DNA of 33,801 nt from UBA9845 sp051889975 (GCA_051889975.1 JBJFDJ010000029.1:1-33801), one strand, 5' to 3'. Counted from the first letter of the stretch, positions 1 to 8,195 are shown. Numbers and translations are program-made. Notes: a model not told the origin generated them from the letters alone.

Positions 1-33
1 AAAACAAAAAATTTTTAACTATATCATATAAGT

Positions 34-62
34 TTGATTTAAAATTTTGTTCGCTGTATAAT
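34..62 (+). promoter_or_regulatory. Probable sigma-A promoter of the pdp operon
   Basis: A TTGATT -35 box (34-39) and a perfect TATAAT -10 box (57-62) are separated by 17 bp. Transcription would be expected to start near 68-70, which coincides with the ATG at 70. No Shine-Dalgarno sequence lies before that ATG, so the message may be leaderless. Confidence 0.65.
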
Positions 63-69
63 ATTAAAT

Positions 70-1359
70 ATGGATATTTTAAATATTATTGAAAAAAAGA
101 AAAGCGGGCAAGAACTATCAAAGCAAGAAATTCAATTTTTTGTTGATGGAGTTTGCAGTGGGTTAATTAAAGATTATCAAACAACAAGTTTGTTGATGGC
201 TGTTTGCTTAAAGGGTATGACTTTTGATGAAACTTTCAATTTAACAATGAGTATGGCGCATAGTGGCAAAACGCTTGATTTATCCAGCATTGGAAATTGT
301 GTTGATAAGCACAGCACTGGTGGCGTTAGCGACACAACCACATTAATAGTTGTGCCTGTTCTTGCAAGTGTTGGCGTTAAAGTTGCCAAAATGAGTGGCA
401 GAAGTTTGGGCTTTACGGGTGGCACTGCTGACAAAATGGAAGTGTTTAAGGGCTACAACACAGAGATTTCTACTGATGAATTTATAAGTTTAATTAAAAA
501 AAACAACGCAAGCATAATTTCGCAAAGCGCAGATTTTGCACTGGCTGACAAAATTATTTATTCACTGCGAAGCAACAGTGGAACGGTTGAAAATTTGAGT
601 TTGATTGCAAGTAGCATAATGAGTAAAAAAATTGCCTGTGGAGCAAAGACAATTGTGCTAGACTGCAAGTATGGTAGTGGCGCTTTTATGAAGACAAAAA
701 ATGACAGCATAAAACTTGCAAAATTAATGGTCAAAATTGGCAAAAAGGCAGGATTAAATGTCTGTGCAGTCATAAGCAGTATGGAACAGCCACTTTCAAA
801 CTTTGTGGGCAATAACTTTGAAGTTTATAGCAGTTTTCAGGTTTTGGATGGCGCAAAAAATGACTTGTATGAAGTTTCAAAAAAATTGTGTAGTTTGGCA
901 TTGATAAAAAGTGGGAAATGTAACTCTTTAACCGAAGCGCAACAACTATTTGATAACAGCATTTCAACAAAAAATGCCAAAGAAAAATTAAAACAAATTG
1001 TGCAAAGTCAAGGTGGAAGCACAGAAGTTTTTGAAAATCCAAACATATTGTTAAAAGCAAACAAAAAAGCCGATGTTTTTGCAGGCAAAACGGGCTATGT
1101 AAATTTTATTGACACATCAAAGATTGGCATGATTGGTCACAATTTGCAAAAGATAAATGGCGTTTTAAAAAGGCAAGATGACACTGGCATTATTTTGTCT
1201 GTTAAACTTGGCAGTTTTGTTAAAATTGGTGACAAATTGGCAACTATGTATTATAATGAAGTTGATAATTTAAACGAAATCAAATCAGATTTGTTAAGTT
1301 GCTTTAACATAGGCAAAAAAACAAAATTGCCAAAATTGATTGATTGCGTTGTAGAGTAG
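70..1359 (+). CDS. pdp: Pyrimidine-nucleoside (thymidine) phosphorylase
   Basis: This enzyme splits thymidine, uridine or deoxyuridine with phosphate into the free base and (deoxy)ribose-1-phosphate, for pyrimidine salvage in the cytoplasm. The 429 residues match the usual length of the family. The phosphate- and base-binding signature KHSTGGVSD lies at residues 80-88, followed by the KMSGRSLGFTGGTADKME stretch near 107-124, and the N-terminal alpha-helical domain and C-terminal alpha/beta domain are both full length. The ATG start agrees with the family N-terminus, although it has no ribosome binding site. It is the first gene of an apparent operon and is followed after 8 bp by tsaE. Whether it prefers thymidine (DeoA) or accepts all pyrimidine nucleosides (Pdp) cannot be decided from sequence alone. 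Confidence 0.93.
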   Translation: MDILNIIEKKKSGQELSKQEIQFFVDGVCSGLIKDYQTTSLLMAVCLKGMTFDETFNLTMSMAHSGKTLDLSSIGNCVDKHSTGGVSDTTTLIVVPVLASVGVKVAKMSGRSLGFTGGTADKMEVFKGYNTEISTDEFISLIKKNNASIISQSADFALADKIIYSLRSNSGTVENLSLIASSIMSKKIACGAKTIVLDCKYGSGAFMKTKNDSIKLAKLMVKIGKKAGLNVCAVISSMEQPLSNFVGNNFEVYSSFQVLDGAKNDLYEVSKKLCSLALIKSGKCNSLTEAQQLFDNSISTKNAKEKLKQIVQSQGGSTEVFENPNILLKANKKADVFAGKTGYVNFIDTSKIGMIGHNLQKINGVLKRQDDTGIILSVKLGSFVKIGDKLATMYYNEVDNLNEIKSDLLSCFNIGKKTKLPKLIDCVVE

Positions 1360-1367
1360 GTAAATTT

Positions 1368-1787
1368 ATGGAAAAAGTTTGTAAAAATTTGTTGGACACG
1401 CAAGAGTTTGCAAAGCAATTTGCATCGTGTTTAAAAGGTGGAGAAGTTGTAACATTAAATGGTGATTTGGGCGCTGGCAAAACAACTTTCACTCAGTTTT
1501 TGGCAAAGTCACTTGGCATAACTCAACCAGTCACCAGCCCAACTTTTACGCTTATGAATCAATATTTAGATGGCAGGTTAAAGTTATATCACTTTGACAT
1601 GTATCGCATTGAAGATATTGATGAAATTTTGGAAACAGGGCTAACAGAATATTTTGGCAACAGAGATGCAGTTTGCATAATAGAGTGGGCAGAAAACATA
1701 GCATCGCTTTTGCCAAAAAACTTAATTAAAATAACAATCGAAAAACTTGGCGAAACAGAAAGACTTTTCAAGGTTGAAAATTTGTAA
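1368..1787 (+). CDS. tsaE: tRNA t6A biosynthesis ATPase TsaE
   Basis: TsaE is the small P-loop ATPase that works with TsaB and TsaD to transfer the threonylcarbamoyl group to A37 of ANN-decoding tRNAs. The 139-residue product has a Walker A motif GDLGAGKT at 32-39, the family segment SPTFTLMNQY, and an HFDMYRIED stretch followed by an IIEWAE motif, all diagnostic. I chose the ATG at 1368. An in-frame TTG at 1344 lies inside pdp and would add an unconserved tail. It sits 8 bp after pdp and 16 bp before tsaB-rimI, so the t6A genes are cotranscribed. tsaD is not in the window. Confidence 0.93.
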   Translation: MEKVCKNLLDTQEFAKQFASCLKGGEVVTLNGDLGAGKTTFTQFLAKSLGITQPVTSPTFTLMNQYLDGRLKLYHFDMYRIEDIDEILETGLTEYFGNRDAVCIIEWAENIASLLPKNLIKITIEKLGETERLFKVENL

Positions 1788-1803
1788 AAAAGAGAATTGA
1801 TAT

Positions 1804-2880
1804 ATGAACATACTTGCAATTAACACAACTGGCAAATTTGCCGAAATCGTTTGTAAAAATCAAACTGCAACAAACAGAGTTAAAATGGAAAATGCGTTTA
1901 GTGAACACATTATGCCATGCATTTTTGATTGCCTAAATAAATCAAAATTAGCCATAGAACAAATAGATTGCTTTGGCTTGGTTACTGGCCCCGGCTCTTT
2001 TACGGGCATAAGAATTGGCATGGCTGTCTTAAAGGGCATTGTTTGTGCAACAAGCAAAAAAATCGTTGCCGTAAACTCATTTGAATTAATTTCATATAAT
2101 ATAAAAGATACTGATTTTATTGTTTTGCTAGATAGTGGAAATTTAGAGCATTACTATGCAATTTTTAAAGAGCACAGATGTCAAGAGTATGGTTTTTCAA
2201 AAATAGATAACTTGCAAAAATTTGCCAAAGAAAACGGCTTAAAAATTTATTATTCTAGCGCAGAAAAATCGGTTTTTGAAAACTACAATGATGTAAATTG
2301 TGTTGATGTTGACAAAGATAGTTTGATAAATTTGATTGAGCAAAAGGCAAAAGAGCAGAGTTTTGTAAACATCAATGAACTCAGCCCAATTTACATAAAA
2401 CAAAGTCAGGCAGAAGTTGGTCTTATGCAAGACATAAATCAAAATGTAAAATATAGGCTTGCTGATATAAACGATGCAAATGCCTTGTCAATTATTGATG
2501 AGCAATGTTTTGATGGCTATGAAAAATACAGTGAACAAACTTTTGTGGATGAGTTGAGTTTAAGCGACAGGCATTATATTGTTGCAACTCACAAAAACTT
2601 GGTCGTTGGCTATGTTGGGCTATGGCAAACTGGCAATGACCTAAATCTTTTAAAAATTGCCGTTTTGCCACAGTTTAGAAAACTTGGGTTGGGATTTAAT
2701 CTCATGCAAAAAGCAAGTGATTACAAAATTGAGCAAGGCTTGGATAAATACTTTTTGGAAGTAAGAGAAAATAATGAAAAAGCAATAAAACTTTACAAAA
2801 AATTTGGTTTTAAAACTGTTGATGTAAGAAAAAAGTATTATGCCGATGGCGAAAATTGTTTAGTTATGTTTGCTAAGTAG
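1804..2880 (+). CDS. tsaB: TsaB-RimI fusion: t6A protein plus N-acetyltransferase
   Basis: Two proteins are fused in one 358-residue chain. Residues 1 to about 205 are TsaB, the inactive ASKHA-fold partner of TsaD, with the hallmark GPGSFTGIR at 62-70. Residues about 215-358 are a GNAT acetyltransferase of the RimI type, with the acetyl-CoA loop RKLGLG in the strand-helix around 283-305 and the terminal NEKAIKLYKKFGF motif. RimI acetylates ribosomal protein S18 at its N-terminus in E. coli. The substrate of this one is unknown. In many Firmicutes tsaB and rimI are adjacent separate genes, so the fusion is a natural join of neighbours. The reading frame is continuous with no sign of an error. 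The gene is 16 bp from tsaE. Confidence 0.9.
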   Translation: MNILAINTTGKFAEIVCKNQTATNRVKMENAFSEHIMPCIFDCLNKSKLAIEQIDCFGLVTGPGSFTGIRIGMAVLKGIVCATSKKIVAVNSFELISYNIKDTDFIVLLDSGNLEHYYAIFKEHRCQEYGFSKIDNLQKFAKENGLKIYYSSAEKSVFENYNDVNCVDVDKDSLINLIEQKAKEQSFVNINELSPIYIKQSQAEVGLMQDINQNVKYRLADINDANALSIIDEQCFDGYEKYSEQTFVDELSLSDRHYIVATHKNLVVGYVGLWQTGNDLNLLKIAVLPQFRKLGLGFNLMQKASDYKIEQGLDKYFLEVRENNEKAIKLYKKFGFKTVDVRKKYYADGENCLVMFAK

Positions 2881-2885
2881 GTGAT

Positions 2886-3632
2886 ATGAAAAAAACTTTA
2901 AATGGTTTAAAAATTACATACAGATTTTCAAAAGGTCAAAATCAGGTCGATACAATTCTTTTGTTGCATGGTTGGGGTGGCAATTTAAATAGTTTTAGAT
3001 ACCTAGAAAAACAATTGCTTTTAAATGATTTTTCTGTTTTAACAATTGATTTTCCGGCATTTGGTGGCAGTGAACAACCACCCGAAACTTTTACTTTGCA
3101 CGATTACTACAAAATTGTAAGCGAACTTTTGGCAAGCGAAAACATTGGCAAAGTCAACGTTGTTGCGCATAGTTTTGGTGGAAGAGTTGCAATTATGCTT
3201 GCAAGTTTAGAACCCCAAAAAGTTAACAAGGTTGTGCTAGTTGACAGCGCTGGCATAAAGCCACGATTTAGTCTGTCAAAAAAAATCAAAATTTTAAAAT
3301 ATAAAACCTTAAAAAAATTAAAACAAAAAGGCTTGATTAAAAAAGATTTAACTGGCTATGGTAGCAGTGATTACAAGGCAATGCCCGATTGTTTAAAACC
3401 TGTTTTTAACAACATTGTTAACACCAATTTAAGTGATATGGCAAAAAACATTGTGGCACCAACTTTGCTTGTTTGGGGAACAGAAGATAAAGACACGCCA
3501 ATTTATATGGCAAAAAAACTTAACAAATTAATACAAGACAGTGCTATAATAAGAATTGAAGGATGTGGGCATTTTTGTTATTTGCAAAAACCAGACTACT
3601 TCAACAAAATTGTCATCAACTTTTTTAAATAG
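2886..3632 (+). CDS. Alpha/beta hydrolase fold protein
   Basis: A 248-residue single-domain alpha/beta hydrolase. The oxyanion-hole motif HGWGG is at 29-33, the nucleophile elbow AHSFGG places the catalytic serine at 96, the acid is probably Asp201 or Asp203 in WGTEDKD, and the histidine is His229 in GCGHF. No signal peptide or membrane segment is seen, so it is probably cytoplasmic. It starts 5 bp after tsaB-rimI and ends 8 bp before the MurF-like gene, behind a weak GGTGA-type ribosome site. The substrate cannot be named: family members include esterases, lipases and haloperoxidase-like enzymes. Its tight coupling to the Mur ligase hints at an envelope-related role, but that is inference. 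Confidence 0.85.
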   Translation: MKKTLNGLKITYRFSKGQNQVDTILLLHGWGGNLNSFRYLEKQLLLNDFSVLTIDFPAFGGSEQPPETFTLHDYYKIVSELLASENIGKVNVVAHSFGGRVAIMLASLEPQKVNKVVLVDSAGIKPRFSLSKKIKILKYKTLKKLKQKGLIKKDLTGYGSSDYKAMPDCLKPVFNNIVNTNLSDMAKNIVAPTLLVWGTEDKDTPIYMAKKLNKLIQDSAIIRIEGCGHFCYLQKPDYFNKIVINFFK

Positions 3633-3640
3633 GAGATTTT

Positions 3641-5278
3641 ATGAGTATTTTTAATTGGAACAACCCAGATTTATATTTCTTGATTGCAATAAGTGTTTTA
3701 AACTCTGTTGTGTTGTGTTTTTTGTCATACAAATTTTTGCAAATCATACAACTATCTTCATACAAAGTTGATAAATACGGAACATGGCTAAAGGACACAA
3801 AGGCAAAGTGGGTTAGCCGAATTACTATGCTTTCATTTTTGTCGTTTGCGTGCATGCTTGTAACAAACTTTTTGTTTAATGCGTTTCAAGATAACAAATT
3901 GCTTGGCTACATAGGGTTGATTTTTTATTTTACTTTTGCAATTATGTTTGCAAAAAAGATGTATGACATACCACAAAAAACACCATTAAAATTAACAAAG
4001 CGTATGTTTAGGTTGTATTTTTTGTTGTTTGTTATTTACTTGATTATCAATTTTTCATTTTTGATGCTGTCGCTTGAATACACAATGTATTTAAGAGTTT
4101 CAGTTATTTCATTAATTCCAATTTTAATACCTATTGTTGTGCCACTTGCAAGCATAATCATTTATCCATTTGAATTGTTAATCAATTATATTTACAAAAA
4201 AGCGTGCGAAAGGAAATTGAAAAAGCACAAAAATCTCATCAAAATTGCCATAACCGGCAGTTACGGAAAAACCAGCACAAAGTTTTTTCTTAAAAGTTTT
4301 TTAGAAAAAAAATATAAAGTTTGTTGTTCGCCTTCTAGCTTTAACACGCCTATGGGCATAACAAAAGTTGTGTTAAACGAATTAAAAGATGATGACGAAG
4401 TGTTAATTGCCGAAATGGGCGCAATTAAAACAGGCGAAATAAAAGAACTTTGCAAAATGGTTAAACCTGATGCTGGCATCATCACTTCAATTGGCGAACA
4501 GCACCTTGACACTTTTAAAACACTAGATAACATTTTAAACACAAAATATGAACTTGCAGAATCTCTTGGTGGGGAGTCATATTGCGTTTTTAACTGTGCA
4601 AATGAAAACACTGCAAAATTATATGAAAGATGCACTTTAAAAAACAAAGTTGCTGTTTGCGATGATGAAAAATCGCTTTTGTGGGCAAAAGATATAGTTG
4701 CAACAGAAGATGGTTTGGAGTTCGTTATTTGTTACAAAAACAAGGAATACAAGGCAAAGACAAAAATTTTGGGCGAACACAACATTCAAAACATACTTTG
4801 TGCCGGTGCTTTGGCACTTAAACTTGGGCTTACAATAAAACAAGTTGTTGAAGTTATTGCAGGCTTGCAGTCAGCAGAACATAGGTTAGAACTTAAAAAA
4901 CTTGACAACAATGTGCTTATTATTGATGATAGTTTTAACAGCAACATTCAAGGAACAGCAGTTGCGCTTAAGACATTAAAATTGTTTGATGGCAGAAGAA
5001 AAATTGTTGTAACGCCGGGGCTTGTGGAACTTGGCAAAAGAGAAAAAGTTGAAAATGTAGAACTTGGCAAACGCATTGCAAAAGTTGCCGACATTGCAAT
5101 TTTGGTCAACAAAAATCAAAGTGAAAACATCAAACAAGGACTTTTGGAAGCAGGCTTTGATGAAAAAAATATCTTTATGCAAGACAGTTTGTTTGAAGTT
5201 ACAAACCAATTTAAAACATTTTTAAAATCAGGCGATGTTGTGCTTTTAGAAAACGATTTGCCAGATAATTACAAATAA
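3641..5278 (+). CDS. Membrane-anchored MurF-like Mur ligase
   Basis: A 545-residue Mur ligase family protein. The first 190 residues are hydrophobic, with about five or six predicted membrane helices (near 10-37, 61-80, 87-105, 123-146 and 153-187). They are followed by a Lys-rich turn and a Mur ligase central domain with P-loop TGSYGKTST at 205-213. Conserved MurF-like features follow: EMGA, the SIGEQHLDTF segment, SAEHRLE, and IIDDSFNSN in the C-terminal domain. The chain ends with LLENDLPDNY. MurF adds D-Ala-D-Ala to UDP-MurNAc-tripeptide, but here the usual soluble N-terminal UDP-binding domain is replaced by the membrane part, so the substrate is uncertain. PgsB/CapB-type or MurT-type ligases are less likely from the motifs. 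An AGGAGA ribosome site precedes the ATG. Confidence 0.85.
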   Translation: MSIFNWNNPDLYFLIAISVLNSVVLCFLSYKFLQIIQLSSYKVDKYGTWLKDTKAKWVSRITMLSFLSFACMLVTNFLFNAFQDNKLLGYIGLIFYFTFAIMFAKKMYDIPQKTPLKLTKRMFRLYFLLFVIYLIINFSFLMLSLEYTMYLRVSVISLIPILIPIVVPLASIIIYPFELLINYIYKKACERKLKKHKNLIKIAITGSYGKTSTKFFLKSFLEKKYKVCCSPSSFNTPMGITKVVLNELKDDDEVLIAEMGAIKTGEIKELCKMVKPDAGIITSIGEQHLDTFKTLDNILNTKYELAESLGGESYCVFNCANENTAKLYERCTLKNKVAVCDDEKSLLWAKDIVATEDGLEFVICYKNKEYKAKTKILGEHNIQNILCAGALALKLGLTIKQVVEVIAGLQSAEHRLELKKLDNNVLIIDDSFNSNIQGTAVALKTLKLFDGRRKIVVTPGLVELGKREKVENVELGKRIAKVADIAILVNKNQSENIKQGLLEAGFDEKNIFMQDSLFEVTNQFKTFLKSGDVVLLENDLPDNYK

Positions 5279-5308
5279 AAAAATGGGGTAGTAGTTACTC
5301 CATTTTTT
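5278..5308. terminator. Bidirectional intrinsic terminator between the MurF-like and DUF4364 genes
   Basis: An 11-bp stem (one G-T pair) with a short GTAGT-type loop is flanked by an A tract on the left and a T tract on the right. It can therefore end transcription of the MurF-like operon on the plus strand and of the convergent DUF4364 gene on the minus strand. The plus-strand stop codon directly abuts it. Confidence 0.85.
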
Positions 5309-5466
5309 GTATGTTATTGCTCAATTTTAAATAATATTTTTGCTCAAATTTTAAAACTTTTATATAATTTGCAATTTTTTTTAAATGTTAACAAACAAAT
5401 TATATTGAAGTTTTTAACAAAACTTACGTCAGCATTTTTATTATATTTTTTTTGCTTCAAAGTTTT

Positions 5467-6042
5467 TTAGTTGTTTGTGTCGTCATCACACAAAATTTCA
5501 TAAACACTTTCATAAATTGAAGGTGCTTTTTCTCGCCATTTTTTTGTTGCATTTACGGCTGATTTTCTGCTTTGCAAAACTATTTTCAACTCAAACAAAT
5601 TTTGTGATTGAAGTGGGTCTTTAATTTTAAGCGCCGTTGTGTATGAGCCATCACTGTTTTTATAATATGTGCCAGTGTATTCTTGTGCACGTTTAAACAC
5701 CATGCGGTTTTCTTTTGCAAAAACTGTTATTTCTTCACGAGTGCTACTTGGAATTTTTAAGTAAAAATTGCTCAAACAATTTCTTCCTTCATTTGTTATA
5801 TTGTAGCGTGGAACATCTTCGTTTGCAGTTTTGGCAATGTAGCCAACATCCAAAAGTTGCCACATAACATCTTTGCAATCCATGTATTTAAGCCATTCGT
5901 TACGGCTTGTGCAAATGTCAATTATGCTATCTTCGGTTAGTGGAATTTCCATTTTGTCTAGCACAAACAAAAAAATTAACTTGTTTATTGTGTTGTCTGG
6001 CACAAACACAGGGTTGTTTAACCAGTTGCTGTTATTTCTCAT
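5467..6042 (-). CDS. DUF4364 family protein
   Basis: A 191-residue soluble protein that I recognise as DUF4364, a family of unknown function found mainly in Clostridia. The first 100 residues look like a winged-helix fold: a TINKLIFLFVLDKM helix, then an LTEDSIIDIC helix, then a DVGYIAKT...YNITNEGR wing. The rest is a mixed alpha/beta region with the TGTYYKNSDGSY hairpin. A DNA-binding role is inference from this shape. The start is supported by a GGAG site 4 nt upstream. It stands alone, convergent to the MurF-like operon and divergent from the unknown gene at 6171. Confidence 0.78.
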   Translation of the reverse strand: MRNNSNWLNNPVFVPDNTINKLIFLFVLDKMEIPLTEDSIIDICTSRNEWLKYMDCKDVMWQLLDVGYIAKTANEDVPRYNITNEGRNCLSNFYLKIPSSTREEITVFAKENRMVFKRAQEYTGTYYKNSDGSYTTALKIKDPLQSQNLFELKIVLQSRKSAVNATKKWREKAPSIYESVYEILCDDDTNN

Positions 6043-6077
6043 ATTTCTCCAAAGTGATATTTAATTTTTTATTATGT

Positions 6078-6106
6078 TGTATAATTTTATCACATTTTTT
6101 TTGCAA
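6078..6106 (-). promoter_or_regulatory. Probable sigma-A promoter of the DUF4364 gene
   Basis: Read on the minus strand, a TTGCAA -35 box (6106-6101) and a TATACA -10 box (6083-6078) have a 17-bp spacer. The start codon lies about 36 bp further on, with a GGAG ribosome site between. Confidence 0.5.
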
Positions 6107-6141
6107 AGTAAATAAAATATCTTTATTCAATTTGGATTTTG

Positions 6142-6150
6142 TGTTATAAT
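6142..6150 (+). promoter_or_regulatory. Extended -10 promoter of the unknown gene at 6171
   Basis: A TGT followed by a perfect TATAAT (6145-6150) forms an extended -10 element. Only a weak TTTATT is present at the -35 distance (6122-6127). The ATG lies 20 bp downstream, after an AGGAG ribosome site. Confidence 0.5.
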
Positions 6151-6170
6151 AACTTAACTAGGAGATTATT

Positions 6171-7088
6171 ATGTTACAAGTTTCAAATGAAGAATTATCA
6201 AAAATATCACAATTTATTGCTGGTTGCAATGACATGATAAACGGCAAATTTATCTTGGCTGATATCAAAATTTCAAAGGTTTTAAATATGCTTGCTCAAA
6301 GTGGCGAACTATACAATTTTATCAAAGACTGTATGACTGATTTTGATTTTTCGCGTGAATTTCATAGGGCAGAAGTTAAAAACCGTTTAAACAACGGCAG
6401 TTTTGCCGTTCCATCAACTCCAAAAAGTTTGGTTGCCTTTGTTTTTTGCTTGCTTGTTGAGTGCGATGCAAAACGTATGGATTTTTATAGTTTTATAAAC
6501 GAAAATTTTCCTGCGCAAAGCAGAACTGACAGTTATAAGTTGTTTGCAAACACACTTTTGGTGCCTTTTAGAGATGCAATTTCAGAGCATTTCAACTTTG
6601 AAAATGGCTCGCAAAACGTTGACGCAATGACACAAAATTTTAAGCAAGATTTAAAAGACGAACCTGTTTTTAATGGCCATCAAAATGTGCAAAATCAAAA
6701 CATTTTTAACAATCAAATAAAAACCGAACACGAGCAATATGACGATTTGCAAAATCAAAAAGAGCAGAGTTATCACATCAGCAACAACTTCATCACTCAA
6801 CCACCTTTTGAAATTCCTGTTGAAGAACAAAAAGCAAGTGATGTTTGGGAAGATATAAAAAACATCTGCGACAATGTCATCAGTTGTGTTTATACCGAAC
6901 GAAAACTTAAAGAATACTTAAAAGAAGAATTGATTTACATATTAAAAACAATAAAATATAGCACAAAATACAAAGATGCAAAAATTGTATCTGCACTGGT
7001 TACTGCCTTTGACGAAATGAGCAAAAAATTTAGGTCAATACAATTTGCGTTTGACGAATTAAAGAATAAAATAGAAGAACTCTATTAG
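6171..7088 (+). CDS. Hypothetical protein with Q/N-rich linker
   Basis: I do not recognise this 305-residue protein. It has three parts. Residues 1 to about 145 look like a compact helical domain containing two cysteines in a hydrophobic helix (VFCLLVEC). Residues about 150-222 are a low-complexity linker rich in N and Q (such as NGHQNVQNQNIFNNQ). Residues about 223-305 form a charged helical C-terminal domain with probable coiled coil at the end (FDELKNKIEEL). No signal peptide, membrane helix or enzyme motif is seen. It has its own promoter and a terminator that overlaps its last codons, so it is a single-gene unit, divergent from DUF4364. The two-domain plus linker shape suggests a scaffold or regulatory protein, but no function can be assigned. 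Confidence 0.8.
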   Translation: MLQVSNEELSKISQFIAGCNDMINGKFILADIKISKVLNMLAQSGELYNFIKDCMTDFDFSREFHRAEVKNRLNNGSFAVPSTPKSLVAFVFCLLVECDAKRMDFYSFINENFPAQSRTDSYKLFANTLLVPFRDAISEHFNFENGSQNVDAMTQNFKQDLKDEPVFNGHQNVQNQNIFNNQIKTEHEQYDDLQNQKEQSYHISNNFITQPPFEIPVEEQKASDVWEDIKNICDNVISCVYTERKLKEYLKEELIYILKTIKYSTKYKDAKIVSALVTAFDEMSKKFRSIQFAFDELKNKIEELY

Positions 7089-7099
7089 AGTTCTTTTTT
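7076..7099 (+). terminator. Intrinsic terminator of the unknown gene
   Basis: A perfect inverted repeat AGAACTCTA/TAGAGTTCT, realistically a 7-bp stem with a TATTA loop, is followed by six T. It overlaps the last codons and the stop of the gene. Confidence 0.85.
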
Positions 7100-7214
7100 A
7101 TCATATTCTAATTTGTTATTCAAACATAAATTTTATAGTTAAACATTAAATAATTTAAAATGTCTGAAATCTAAAATATATGTTTATTTTTTTTAGTTTA
7201 AATATTAATAAAAA

Positions 7215-8090
7215 CTAAAACACAAACAGGCATATAATAAAAGTGATGACTGCACTTAAAATGCCATGCGTAAATTTTTGCAACAAGTAAAATCCCATAT
7301 TAACTTGGCATTTTGACAGGAATGTGATTGACTGAAAAAACACGCTAAATCCACCAAAACTTATTACAAAACTTGCAAGAGTGCCGAGCAGTGTTGTTGG
7401 CAAATTTAAGCCTGCCAAACTGTTACAACCCTTGCTGATTTCTATTATGCCATTTGTTAAAGCGCTTGCTGTGTTTAAGTCAACGCCAAAGGGCGAAAGT
7501 ATAAAACTTAAAACAGAGTTTAGTGGCATAAACAAGTTTAGGCTGTTTGCAAGGTCAATTATCATAAAAAATATCGCAATATAGCCACCAACAATCAAAC
7601 AACTTGTTATGCTTGAACTCATACTATTTGGCAAAATTTCACTTAAATTTTTTGCGTTTGTTTTAAAAGGTTTTTCATAGTCATCTCTATAACATTTCCT
7701 AAACAATATGCCATTTAATATGCTTGACAAAATTTGGCTTGCAAACAAAATATAGCCAAGTTGCTTGTTAAAAAACATTGCCGTTCCAACACTGCCAATT
7801 ATAAACAAAGGTCCACTTGTTGAGCAAAAAGTTGTCAACTTGTTTGCTTGTTTTGTGGATATAACACCTGCTTCATAAAACTCGCTTATAAGTTTTGCTC
7901 CAACTGGATATCCACTTATTAAACTCATAAAAAAAATGTATGCACTAACGCTGGGTGCATTAAACAAAAACTTTGTTAATTTGCTCAATTTTTTTGTTAT
8001 GCCACTCACAAAGTCTAAATCGGTTAATATTTTTGTAAAAAACATAAATGGGAGCAGACTTGGTAAAACGCACTTTGCCCAAACCGAAAG
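7215..8090 (-). CDS. ylbJ: Sporulation integral membrane protein YlbJ (5' end missing)
   Basis: About 292 residues are readable of a polytopic membrane protein of the YlbJ family, which carries nucleoside-recognition (Gate) domains and is needed for spore cortex formation in Bacillus. Visible hallmarks are LPSLLPFMFF near the start, FMSLISGYPVGAKL, the TTFCSTSGPLFIIGSVG loop, a long central hydrophobic block and the final FGGFSVFFQ segment. Family members have about 400 residues, so roughly the first 100 are missing in the assembly gap. An ATG at 8195 beyond the gap has no ribosome site, and its frame relation is unknowable because the gap size is arbitrary. Its place before ackA matches Clostridia. 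It suggests a spore-forming ancestry, though one gene does not prove sporulation. Confidence 0.85.
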   Translation of the reverse strand, partial: LSVWAKCVLPSLLPFMFFTKILTDLDFVSGITKKLSKLTKFLFNAPSVSAYIFFMSLISGYPVGAKLISEFYEAGVISTKQANKLTTFCSTSGPLFIIGSVGTAMFFNKQLGYILFASQILSSILNGILFRKCYRDDYEKPFKTNAKNLSEILPNSMSSSITSCLIVGGYIAIFFMIIDLANSLNLFMPLNSVLSFILSPFGVDLNTASALTNGIIEISKGCNSLAGLNLPTTLLGTLASFVISFGGFSVFFQSITFLSKCQVNMGFYLLQKFTHGILSAVITFIICLFVF

Positions 8091-8190
8091 NNNNNNNNNN
8101 NNNNNNNNNNNNNNNNNNNNNNNNNNNNNNNNNNNNNNNNNNNNNNNNNNNNNNNNNNNNNNNNNNNNNNNNNNNNNNNNNNNNNNNNNN
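8091..8190. other. Assembly gap of 100 N within ylbJ
   Basis: Exactly 100 N, the usual placeholder for a gap of unknown size. The sequences on the two sides do not overlap, so real sequence, including the N-terminus of YlbJ, appears to be missing. Confidence 0.95.
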
Positions 8191-8195
8191 TCCAT

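Noticed and set aside
7191..7220. Hairpin TTTTAGTTT/AAACTAAAA at the end of ylbJ as its terminator
   Set aside because: On the minus strand it is followed by A rather than T, and it overlaps the stop codon, so it does not fit an intrinsic terminator.
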